DNA of 64,000 nucleotides from Candidatus Magnetocorallium paracelense. Lineage in GTDB: Bacteria; Nitrospirota; Thermodesulfovibrionia; Thermodesulfovibrionales; Magnetobacteriaceae. The notes below the pieces were generated by a model, which worked only from the letters and a program-made list of their open reading frames with translations, searched no databases and had not been told where the DNA came from. Numbering within the stretch: position 1 is the stretch's first letter; every line of letters begins with the position of its first letter. The translations under genes were made by a program, and so were the position numbers. Location: contig JAREWP010000013.1 in assembly GCA_029001845.1 (NCBI GenBank), forward strand, positions 1 through 64,000, in the 5' to 3' direction. Shown piece by piece: positions 46,811-55,653 of the stretch.

Positions 46811-49109
46811 TACCCTCTCCCTTTTCTCTGCCCAACTCTTTCAAGGCTGCTTTCATGTTATCTCTGGCCTGGTTATGTTTCGGGTTAATTGTAACGGCCT
46901 TTTCATAGTATTCTATTGCCTCCTCATATTTCAGTTGTCGCGCCAAAGCAAAGCCAAGGTTATTATGGGCGTCTGCATAATCCTCTTTTATTCGAACGGC
47001 CCTGGTAAAATGATCGATTGCACTTTCTGTATCGCCCTGTTTCAGAAACACAATGCCGAGATTATTATAGGCCTCTGCGAATTCCGGGTTTAAAGAGATC
47101 AGTTTATTAAAAATGTCCAATGCCTCGGATAATTTACCTTCTCCCGCCAGCTCTACACCAAGTTGATTATACATATAGGCTTTTTCCGTGTTTCTCCCTT
47201 GTCTTACGTTCCGGACCTTTTGGAAACCCCTCTCTCCATTCATTTTTTTTCTGACAAACTCTATGTTATCCCTGGCCTCAGGCAGATCGGCGTCATGTTT
47301 CAAAGCTTCATTAAAATAATCCAGTGCTCTCTCATAATCACCGATTTCTACATAGATGTTTCCAAGATTATTGTAGGCCTGAGAGTTTTTGGGGTCGACT
47401 TTGACTGCTTCCATAAAATGATAAAGCGCCTTGTTGGTCTCTCCCTTTTCTACCCAGGCGGCTCCGAGATTGTTGTGCGCCTCCGAATTAAAGGGTTTAT
47501 ATGTAAGGGAGGTCGTATAGTAAGAAATCGCCTCGTCGAACCTTCCCAAGACGAACATGGCGCGGCCCATATTGACATAGGCGTTTGCATAGTCTTTGTT
47601 AATGGCAATGGCGTTGGTAAGATGTACTATCGCTTCTTCTGTCTCTCCCTTTTCAATCAAAGCGGAACCGAGATTATTCAGAGCTGCAGAATTGCCTGTT
47701 CGTATTTCCAACGCTCTTCTGTAATGCTCTATCGCCTTGTCCAGGTTGCCCTCTTTTTGAAAGGAATGTCCCAGATTGGTGTGACCTGACGGGTGGTTTG
47801 GATTTAATTCCACAGCCCTGGAAAAGAGGGCCATACTGTTTCTCCATTGTTGAGACTGATGATAGGAGAGTATGGCAAGTGTTATAACCATAAGCGGTGG
47901 AACGGTGATTAAAAGTATTCTAAGTTTATATAACTTTATCAGTAAAAAAGCCGTAACTACAGAAATACCTGCAAGGGGCAGATAGAGAAACCTGTCTGCT
48001 CTGAAAATATGGTGGGCCATAATTTGCGAACTCGGCGCCATGGCGATTAGAATAAAGAGTATGCCGAATATGAGTAGCCGGTGTCCCCTCAGGCGTACGG
48101 TTGTAAAGAGTAAAAGGATTGTCAAACCAATACCTGTAAGAACAGTCGCTTCAAAAAGGCTCTTCGATACGATCTCCGGATACATAATAGATAAACGATT
48201 CGGCCATATGAGAGTCTTCATGTTGAAATAAAAAGTTGTAAATATGGTGAGTATTCTGTCCGTCAGAGTGAGCTCCAATATATCGATGTAATATTGATCG
48301 TCTCGATAGTTGGCGGAGCCTTTCATCTTTAAGACAACGGCGCCGATTACGATCAGCCATAAAGACCATGTGTTGATCAGATATCTTTTTGAATTGTCTT
48401 TGAGACTTTTAATATGTTTTGCCGAAAAAGAGAACTCAAAGGCTGCAATCAGAATGGGTATGACAATCCCTGTAACATTGCTCAAGCACGAAAGGAGACA
48501 AAACAGTGTAGTCAATATGTAATATTTCCTGCTCTTTTCCCCATTGTTTATGGCTTCTTTTAAGGATAAATAGGAGTTAAATGAAAGAAAAGCAAAGAGG
48601 GTCATAAGAAGCTCCTCTCTCGCGCCGATCCATGAAACCGGTTCCGCAACAACAGGGTGCAGGGCGAAGAGGGATGTTGCAAAAAAAACGGAAAGAGCTG
48701 TGTGTCTGCTCCTCTGTTTTATGATTTCCATATCTGTAAGTTTTATTAAACGAAGGAGCGTTAAATAGAGAATCGACACATTTAATATATGGAGTATTAA
48801 GTTCGTAAGATGATGCCCCCCTGGATTGAGTCCCCATAATTGATAATCCACTGCACTTGAAAGCAGACGCATCGGGTAATAGCTTCGCGTTGAAAAGTTG
48901 GTGAATATCCGGTAGAGATTATCTGTGCTCAGGCTCCTGATAAAGGGGTTTTCAACGACCTGATTGTGTTCGTCATAGCCTGTGAATTCGAATTGCAGGG
49001 TCGAATGAAAAGCGACAGAGACTATGATAATCAGTAATGGTAAAAGGAAGTAGAGTAAACGATTGCTTGCTCGGGAGTTACATTTTTTTTGTGTCTTGAT
49101 TTTTCTCAT
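46800..49109 (-). CDS. TMTC-like membrane glycosyltransferase (GT-C type) with TPR repeats
   Basis: Residues 1 to about 430 form roughly ten membrane helices with GT-C landmarks: an early acidic pair in the first loop (FEFTGYDEHNQ), HPVVAEPVSWIGAREELL and RFLYLPLAG. Residues about 440-769 are about eight or nine TPR units (NPNHPSGHTNLGHSFQ, DYANAYVNMGRAMF and so on). This plan matches TMTC-type O-mannosyltransferase-like proteins. TPR proteins are also common companions of exosortases. The stop overlaps the start of copy 2 of the propeller protein family, so they form an operon, which suggests that secreted repeats of this family could be the glycosylation target. That target is inferred. Confidence 0.8.
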   Translation of the reverse strand: MRKIKTQKKCNSRASNRLLYFLLPLLIIIVSVAFHSTLQFEFTGYDEHNQVVENPFIRSLSTDNLYRIFTNFSTRSYYPMRLLSSAVDYQLWGLNPGGHHLTNLILHILNVSILYLTLLRLIKLTDMEIIKQRSRHTALSVFFATSLFALHPVVAEPVSWIGAREELLMTLFAFLSFNSYLSLKEAINNGEKSRKYYILTTLFCLLSCLSNVTGIVIPILIAAFEFSFSAKHIKSLKDNSKRYLINTWSLWLIVIGAVVLKMKGSANYRDDQYYIDILELTLTDRILTIFTTFYFNMKTLIWPNRLSIMYPEIVSKSLFEATVLTGIGLTILLLFTTVRLRGHRLLIFGILFILIAMAPSSQIMAHHIFRADRFLYLPLAGISVVTAFLLIKLYKLRILLITVPPLMVITLAILSYHQSQQWRNSMALFSRAVELNPNHPSGHTNLGHSFQKEGNLDKAIEHYRRALEIRTGNSAALNNLGSALIEKGETEEAIVHLTNAIAINKDYANAYVNMGRAMFVLGRFDEAISYYTTSLTYKPFNSEAHNNLGAAWVEKGETNKALYHFMEAVKVDPKNSQAYNNLGNIYVEIGDYERALDYFNEALKHDADLPEARDNIEFVRKKMNGERGFQKVRNVRQGRNTEKAYMYNQLGVELAGEGKLSEALDIFNKLISLNPEFAEAYNNLGIVFLKQGDTESAIDHFTRAVRIKEDYADAHNNLGFALARQLKYEEAIEYYEKAVTINPKHNQARDNMKAALKELGREKGEGIEE

Positions 49110-49479
49110 TGAAATTATATCCTTAAATATTTTATTTAACGGCTTATGTTACAATCCGGTTTGTTTAGCGGAGGTGTTATATTGTAAAGGAAAGCGGAGA
49201 AAAAAGGTGTTTTAATGCTAAGGAATTTCAAAACAGTAACAACTGTGAGAGTCACCTGCCTACAGGTGACCTCTGCGGTGCGCTTGCAAGACGCTGCCGG
49301 AGGGAGTCACCCCTGGGCAGGGAGTCAAATGTTTAAACCATAAGGATTCATTTGTCTTATTAATGTTCGAACAATGTCATTAACTTAAGTAGCCGCAGGC
49401 TTCAGCCTGCGCAAACCGTTGGCTCATTGAAAGGGGAGGACGGAGGGTGCATTTTTTGAAGTCCGTTGCTTAATAGATC
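49110..49479. other. Intergenic region with two hairpins
   Basis: No gene is seen. GTCACCTG/CAGGTGAC (49251-49270) is a strong hairpin. CGCAGGC/GCCTGCG (49394-49411), preceded by TAGC, is a REP-like unit whose sequence recurs as an inverted pair at 61361-61510. The divergent genes on either side need promoters here; none is obvious. Confidence 0.5.
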
Positions 49480-51678
49480 ATGAATAAAAATAATTGGTTA
49501 CATATAATCGGGCGGCTAGCCTCGACAGAGTTGTTTCTTATCAGCTTTCTTGCGCTCTTTTGGGAGATACTCTTTATAAGATGGATACCGAGTCAACTGC
49601 CTTTCCTCACTTACTTTAAAAGTCTTGTGTTGCTTGCCTCTTTTTTCGGACTCGGAGCGGGGTGTATGATCTACAGGCGATTCGCCCGAAGTCGTGGATT
49701 TTTAATCGTTGTTTTTACTCTCATTGTATCTGTTTTCGCTTTTACAGTGCTCTTGGATAATGAGTATATAAAAAGCAGAGGATTTAAAAGAGGATATTCC
49801 GGTGAGAGAGAGACGATAAGCCCGGGCGGGTATGAGTCGGAGTTTACGATTGAGTTTCAGGGCGGAAGAAGAGGAGGCGCAATCGTTATTATAACGATAT
49901 TCGCGATCGTCTCTTCCATATTCATTCCATTGGGGATTATCATGGCCGACTGTTTCGGGAAACTGCCGCCATTGACCGGTTATACAATAAATATTATGGG
50001 AAGTCTTACTGGAACGATCGCCTTTTTGGTCATATCGTTTCTCAGGGCGCCTCCTTTTATATGGTTTTTTATCGGTTTCGCCCTGTTGTTATGGTTTGTG
50101 CGCCAAGACAAAAAAAAGTTTTATTACCTGACGGCAATCGTAACAATCCTGTTGATATCCATATTTCTAAAGGAGAGACAATTCTACTGGTCGCCATATT
50201 ACAAAATAAGAACATCGGAAGAGACTGCTGTCGTCGATGTACGCAATCCGAAGAGTAATGAACTTGTCGCAACAAAAGAGGTGTTGACCAGGATTAATAT
50301 TTTTGTGAACCATACCTATCATCAGGCCATAATCAATATGGGTGTATATAACGATAAAGAGAGGATGGAGGATTTTCTCAATCGCCTTGATATTGCCAGA
50401 GGACCAAATATCGATCCATATATCGGTTTTTTCAGACGTTACAATAATCCCTTTCAACGATATTTTCAGGAGTTTCGTAAAACTCCGGATAATGTTTTGA
50501 TCATTGCAGCCGGCTGCGGTAACGAAGCGGCGGCGGCGATCAGACATGGCGTGAAAGAAATCGATGCTGTTGAGATAGAGCCCGGGATTATAGAGATTGG
50601 CAGGAAAATGCACCCTGAAAAACCTTACCACAATCCTACCGTAAGAGTTATAAATACTGATGCCCGCGCTTTTTTGCAGAGAACCGATAAAAAATACGAT
50701 CTCATCGTTATGAATGTCGTTGATTCCCACTCTCAATACGCCACCAGCACGGGATTGCGTCTTGACAGTTATATTTACACCATAGAGAGTTTCGAGCAGA
50801 TAAGAGATCATTTAAGCGATGAAGGGGCCTTTATTATGGAAGCCAGCGGATATCATTGGGGCATTCCATGGTCTTTTAAGAGACACATGAAGATGATTGA
50901 AAGCGTATTCGGCTCTCCGGGGGAGAATACCGGATGGGGTGCAGGAGGGCCTTTGCTTTTTATCAGACCTATGGAAAGACAGGACGATTCTTTAAAAAGT
51001 AGTCGTGACGGCGTTTTGGCGGCAACGGATGACTGGCCACAGTTTTATCTCCATAAGCGAGCCATACCTGGTGTATATGTCATAATTATTGTCATTATAC
51101 TGTTGATTTCAGTTTCATCGATTTATCTGATAGAGCCCGATATAACGGAGAAGCTGGATCTTCACTTTTTTTTCCTCGGTTTTGGATTTATGTTATTGGA
51201 AATTAAGTCCATAACTCATTTGTCGCTTCTTTTTGGCGCAACATGGGTCGTAAATTCCATTGTAATATCTGCGATTCTTTGCGCCATTGTGATTGCGAAC
51301 CTGGTAGTGGAAAGAGCAGGTGGAGTGGATTTTAAAATTGGTTACTTTCTGCTCTTTTGCCTGCTTATTTTAAGTTATTCTGCTCACCGATGGATCGATT
51401 TATTGAGCCTGAGTATTTTTTTGCGTATTGTTGTGTCATCTCTTTTGTTGGGAGCGCCGCTTTTTTGCGCAGGTCTTGTTTTCGCAGATTCCTTTAAAAA
51501 AACAGATGACAGCGGTTTGGCCCTTGGCGCCAATCTCCTTGGGGCAATGGCCGGAGGATTTGGGGAATATGTCTCTTTAATTACAGGCGTGAGGAATCTG
51601 TTAGTGGTCGCTTTTATTGTTTATATTTTGTCGTTTTTAGCTTTATTGGCTTCGTTAAGACGAAAAAGGAATCAATGA
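49480..51678 (+). CDS. Polytopic membrane protein with spermidine-synthase-like domain
   Basis: The 732 residues have an N-terminal membrane part (about six helices), a cytoplasmic Rossmann domain (about 330-500) and a C-terminal part with about six helices. The Rossmann domain reads VLIIAAGCGNEAAAAIRHG, AVEIEPGIIEIG, NTDARAFL and YDLIVMN, as in spermidine synthases and SAM methyltransferases. Such fusions are widespread and are sometimes found with exosortase loci; the reaction is not established. It is divergent from the glycosyltransferase/TPR gene. Confidence 0.8.
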   Translation: MNKNNWLHIIGRLASTELFLISFLALFWEILFIRWIPSQLPFLTYFKSLVLLASFFGLGAGCMIYRRFARSRGFLIVVFTLIVSVFAFTVLLDNEYIKSRGFKRGYSGERETISPGGYESEFTIEFQGGRRGGAIVIITIFAIVSSIFIPLGIIMADCFGKLPPLTGYTINIMGSLTGTIAFLVISFLRAPPFIWFFIGFALLLWFVRQDKKKFYYLTAIVTILLISIFLKERQFYWSPYYKIRTSEETAVVDVRNPKSNELVATKEVLTRINIFVNHTYHQAIINMGVYNDKERMEDFLNRLDIARGPNIDPYIGFFRRYNNPFQRYFQEFRKTPDNVLIIAAGCGNEAAAAIRHGVKEIDAVEIEPGIIEIGRKMHPEKPYHNPTVRVINTDARAFLQRTDKKYDLIVMNVVDSHSQYATSTGLRLDSYIYTIESFEQIRDHLSDEGAFIMEASGYHWGIPWSFKRHMKMIESVFGSPGENTGWGAGGPLLFIRPMERQDDSLKSSRDGVLAATDDWPQFYLHKRAIPGVYVIIIVIILLISVSSIYLIEPDITEKLDLHFFFLGFGFMLLEIKSITHLSLLFGATWVVNSIVISAILCAIVIANLVVERAGGVDFKIGYFLLFCLLILSYSAHRWIDLLSLSIFLRIVVSSLLLGAPLFCAGLVFADSFKKTDDSGLALGANLLGAMAGGFGEYVSLITGVRNLLVVAFIVYILSFLALLASLRRKRNQ

Positions 51679-51709
51679 GATTTTAAGAGTTTCTCAGTCG
51701 CAGATTTAC

Positions 51710-51889
51710 ACCTAAAAGTGACAATTAGGTCGAGGACCGAGGGTGTAAAAGCAAGTGCTTAGGCAAGGAGGCAAGACGATTTAGGCGCAGGCGTAGCTGA
51801 GCTGCGTTGAGCACTAAATCGGTGAAGTCCGACGCAGCATAAGTGCTTGATTTTACAGCCGAATCCCGATCTAATTGTCACTTTTAGGT
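51710..51889. repeat. 180-bp MITE-like palindromic element
   Basis: End arms of 23 bases (51710-51732 and 51867-51889; they begin ACCTAAAAGTGACAATTAGG) pair at 22 positions. Further inside, GGTGTAAAAGCAAGTGCTTA pairs imperfectly with TAAGTGCTTGATTTTACAGC, and CGATTTAG with CTAAATCG. The whole element folds as one long stem with no coding capacity. No target duplication was established. Confidence 0.75.
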
Positions 51890-51935
51890 TACATTAAGAG
51901 GTTCGCCCAATGTAGGGGGGAAATTTTTTGAATCC

Positions 51936-54900
51936 CTACTGCCCCCACTGTGCGCCTGAAGTCGTCCTGTCAGTCAGTACCGGAACAAATCTTTTATTTT
52001 GGGGTGATCCGCCCTGTCTCTGCATACATGAAGTCCAAAGGTTATCCTTATTGCCGGTTATTATAATTTTGCCTGCATATCTTATGACATCACTTCCCAT
52101 GGCTGAAACATCGACAGTCGCACCGGTGAGCGTTTTGTCCATTAAGGTTATTTCCGTACCGTCAAACTGAATAAAGGCCAAACTGTTGTCTTCGATTTCA
52201 CCCAGATCAAGATTGATTAAATCGGACACAGAGCCTTCTGAACTGATAATATCGAAGAATACATCTACCCTGCTGCCGCTGTTGTTTGCAACGATACAAA
52301 AGGTTTCATGATTGCCAAGTGTAAGTATGTAAGGTATGATTCCCTGATAGGCGTTGAGCGACCATGCGCCGGCGGAGTTGCTGTCCAGGTAGGTATATGA
52401 CGTATAGCCGGTGTCTGCAACGGAATTCACGATTGTCTTGAATTTCCTTGTATCTATTACATTACTTTCGTTGATCGTGATTTTAAAACTCCCGGCTGCG
52501 GAACTGCCCATGGAAACATCGGAAGTGATGCGCCATCTGTTGTTGTTGGAATCATAGGTCAGTGTCGTTCCCTCTGTGACTACTTTGGATATGGCCTGAT
52601 TGTCTGCTTCTATGTCGATCAGGATATCCGCAACCGACCCGCCTCCCTGACTTTGGGTCAGGAGATATCGGCTTGTATAGTCCTCTCCGTCATAGTAGGG
52701 GCTCGAAGTGGTGGTCACGGCATTTCTGTCCGCTATGGTTACGGTTATGATATCGCTTGTAATATTTTGCTGAAATCTCTTCCTCTCCGAATTGATATCG
52801 ATGACTCCATCGGCCTCTGTGGTTACGCCTGCAATATACTGTTTTTTGAATTCCGCAAATGTGGATTCATAGGTTTGAGAGTTGTTTTCTATTACCTGAA
52901 GGTTTAGTATGTTCGATTCCGACAGGCCCGAGGAGAGATACCAGTTGAATCCGATATCGCCTATCGTAAATGTTGAAGCCGGGGAGTATCTCGCAAAAGA
53001 GGTATCGCCGGTCAGGTGCATAAGAATTACCTTGTCCGTTGTTGCCAGAGATGTCAGAGAATCGCTGACGCTTCCGGCAATATCGTATTGCAAATTACCG
53101 TTGCCTGAAAATATCAGGCAGCCGGCCGTGGAGTTGGTTGTGCTTATCGGTACTCTGCTTGCCGCGCTGTCCAGAACCGGCAGAAGTTCTCCTGTGGTGA
53201 TCAGGTTGTCAGCCGTGTATTCGGCGCTCGTCGCACCGGTCGTATCTTTCCACACTGCCAGATAGTAGGTATAACCGCTTGTTGCATTGTTGAATCCGCC
53301 CTTACTGTCTGCAAAACAGAATTTCAGGTCTTGAAGGCTTGTGGTATTGGGAGAAGTCATGATTAAAGGATGCATTCCGTTTAATACATCGGAGATATTG
53401 TTGGAGACCGTGCTTTTGTACGCCTCTTTGGCGAGAAGATAGGTGGAAAGGGAAAAAGAACCGGACGACGATGAGTTGTAGCAGCCGCCGTAAGTAAACG
53501 TAGCGGTAACGTCGGTATCGGCGGACAGGGAAAGCGTGCATGTTCCCGTACCGCTGCAGACCCCTCCCGACCATCCGCAGAATCCGTATCCCGAACTCGG
53601 CGTTGCCGTGAGGGTTACCGATGTGGTGGATGTATACGTTTCCGTACAATCGCTGCCACAGTCTATGCCGTTGTCCGAACTCGTTACCGTGCCTCCGGCG
53701 GAATTGGTTACTGTTAATACATATTCTGAGCTGTCAGAGGCGGAGGCTGTAAAAACAGCTGTTTCCGTTGTATCGGCTGTAAGTGAGGAAAGGGTGCATG
53801 TACCGGCGCCGCTGCAGCTCCCTCCGCTCCAGCCGGTGAACTCATAGCCTGTGTCAGCAGTGGCCGTAAGGGTGATGGAGTTGGAGCATGCAAAGGTCTC
53901 TGTACAGTCTCTTCCACAGTTTATCTCCGAATCGCTGCTTGTGACACTGCCCGAACCGCTTACGCTTACTGTTAATGTGTATGACGGGTAAGTTGCAGCC
54001 GCGTATTTCAGGTCGCTGTTGCCGGGCTCCCAATAGCTGATATGTAACTGACTGCTTGAATCCACTGTGATCGACGTGTTTTCACCAACGGTACTCACAG
54101 TGTCAATAGAAGCAGAGCCCCATGTGCCGGAAGGGTTAGTGGCGTATTTCAGTTTGCCGTTGGTGTCGTCATAATAACTGATATGTAACTGCCCCCCTGA
54201 ATCCACTGCGATGGATGTATAATGACCAACGGAACCTAATGTGTCAATAGATGTAAAGCCCCATGTGGCTGACGGATTGGTTGCGTATTTCAGGTCGCCG
54301 TTGACGCCGTCGAAGTAACTGATATGCACCTGACCGCCCGAATCCACAGCGATTGAGTTATATTGCCCAACGGAACCAACGGTGTCAATGGATGTAAAGC
54401 CCCATGCGCCGCCAGGATTGGTTGCGTATTTCAGATCCAGGTTGGTTGTGTCGTAATAACTGATATGCAGCTGTCCGCTTGAGTCCACTGCGATGGATGT
54501 ATAGTCTCCAACGGAACCAACTGTGTCAATATATGTAAAGCTCCATGCGCCGCCGGGATTGGTCGCATAGTTCAGGTTATCGTTGAGGCCGTCATTATAA
54601 CTGATATGTAACTGACCGCCTGAATCCACGGTAATCGAGGTGTAATTACCTGCCGAGTTCGAGGCGTCGATGACTGTAGAGCCCCATGTGCCGGAAGGAT
54701 TGGTGGCGTATTTCAGTTCATAACTGGTGGCTTCGGAATAACTTATATGTAACTGCCCACCGGAATCCACTGAGATAGAGGTATATTTACCTGTTGAATT
54801 CGCAGTGTCAATAAATGTGGAACCCCATGTGGCTGACGGATTGGTGGCGTATTTCAGGTCGCCGTTGGTTTTGTCATAATAACTGATATGCGCCTGCCCG

Positions 54901-55076
54901 CCTGAATCCACTGCGATTGCATTATATCTGCCTACTTCGCCTGAGGTGTCGATGAATGTTGCTGACCAGGATAAAGAGCACTGTGCTTCGACGCGGTTAG
55001 AGAAGATGAGAGTAAACAGAGTAGTTAAAAGTATAAAGAGCGTGAGGGTTGTGGTGTTTAAAAACAGTTTTTTCAT
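51936..55076 (-). CDS. Large secreted propeller/InlB-repeat protein without the sorting-like segment (copy 3)
   Basis: From ATG 55076 about 1,046 residues: a signal peptide (LTLFILLTTLFTLIFSNRVEA), seven propeller repeats ending LKYATN, two InlB-type repeats with paired cysteines, then directly a short GGCYNSSSSGSF linker and the same C-terminal domain as copy 1 (LAKEAY, PLIMTSP, LKFCFADSKGGF, WYLS, VPVLTDRTTSGAQWGQ). The NVPFTDN segment, TM helix and second signal-like stretch of copies 1 and 2 are absent. A GGGGAG precedes the start. The frame above 55076 is not used. Confidence 0.8.
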   Translation of the reverse strand: MKKLFLNTTTLTLFILLTTLFTLIFSNRVEAQCSLSWSATFIDTSGEVGRYNAIAVDSGGQAHISYYDKTNGDLKYATNPSATWGSTFIDTANSTGKYTSISVDSGGQLHISYSEATSYELKYATNPSGTWGSTVIDASNSAGNYTSITVDSGGQLHISYNDGLNDNLNYATNPGGAWSFTYIDTVGSVGDYTSIAVDSSGQLHISYYDTTNLDLKYATNPGGAWGFTSIDTVGSVGQYNSIAVDSGGQVHISYFDGVNGDLKYATNPSATWGFTSIDTLGSVGHYTSIAVDSGGQLHISYYDDTNGKLKYATNPSGTWGSASIDTVSTVGENTSITVDSSSQLHISYWEPGNSDLKYAAATYPSYTLTVSVSGSGSVTSSDSEINCGRDCTETFACSNSITLTATADTGYEFTGWSGGSCSGAGTCTLSSLTADTTETAVFTASASDSSEYVLTVTNSAGGTVTSSDNGIDCGSDCTETYTSTTSVTLTATPSSGYGFCGWSGGVCSGTGTCTLSLSADTDVTATFTYGGCYNSSSSGSFSLSTYLLAKEAYKSTVSNNISDVLNGMHPLIMTSPNTTSLQDLKFCFADSKGGFNNATSGYTYYLAVWKDTTGATSAEYTADNLITTGELLPVLDSAASRVPISTTNSTAGCLIFSGNGNLQYDIAGSVSDSLTSLATTDKVILMHLTGDTSFARYSPASTFTIGDIGFNWYLSSGLSESNILNLQVIENNSQTYESTFAEFKKQYIAGVTTEADGVIDINSERKRFQQNITSDIITVTIADRNAVTTTSSPYYDGEDYTSRYLLTQSQGGGSVADILIDIEADNQAISKVVTEGTTLTYDSNNNRWRITSDVSMGSSAAGSFKITINESNVIDTRKFKTIVNSVADTGYTSYTYLDSNSAGAWSLNAYQGIIPYILTLGNHETFCIVANNSGSRVDVFFDIISSEGSVSDLINLDLGEIEDNSLAFIQFDGTEITLMDKTLTGATVDVSAMGSDVIRYAGKIIITGNKDNLWTSCMQRQGGSPQNKRFVPVLTDRTTSGAQWGQ

Positions 55077-55653
55077 TTCTATGTTTTCTCCCCTCGAAAC
55101 ATGGAAATTCAGGGTATGAATGTTAAAAGAAAAAAGGTAACAGTTCACGGGGGTCAGGGATCGGTGGTCTGTTTAGAGAGATTTGTTTTTTTCATAGTAA
55201 AAACTTGGGAAAAAGTGGAAATGACAATTATGTTCATGAAATTCAATAATAAAATCTCTTTTGCTTTCAACTGACCTCTGATCTCGGATCACTGTGAACA
55301 GTTACTTTTTTTTATGCGCCTGTTGTTGAAATAAATAAGAATTAAGGAAAAGAAGATTAAGTTTATTATGAAAAAAATATGATGCCGGCAGTCGTGATAT
55401 CGGTATTATAAAAAAGTAAAAATAAAAAAGCAACCAAACTTTTTATAATGGAAATGTCGTTTTTTTCGATAGGAGTGTTTCTTTGCGTTATCCATTGGAA
55501 CGGCCTGCCGGGTAGTTACAATTATAAAAAAATATGGTATACTGGTTTCATAATGATTCTCTGATAATAAAGATAGACCGTGCAGGGGTTCAAGGTTCTG
55601 AATCACTACTACCCTTGTAATTACTATTAAGACATTGTCAGTATATTGCACTA
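55077..55653. other. AT-rich intergenic region with a degenerate REP
   Basis: No gene is supported. A degenerate palindrome of the GGGGTTCA family lies at about 55583-55610 (CAGGGGTTCAAGG...CTGAATC). The many runs of A and T leave promoters possible but none stands out. Confidence 0.45.

Noticed and set aside
40500-54000. The repeated stretches of the propeller genes as a CRISPR-like array.
   Set aside because: The repeats are in-frame coding repeats of about 130 bases with conserved amino acids, not short repeats with unique spacers.
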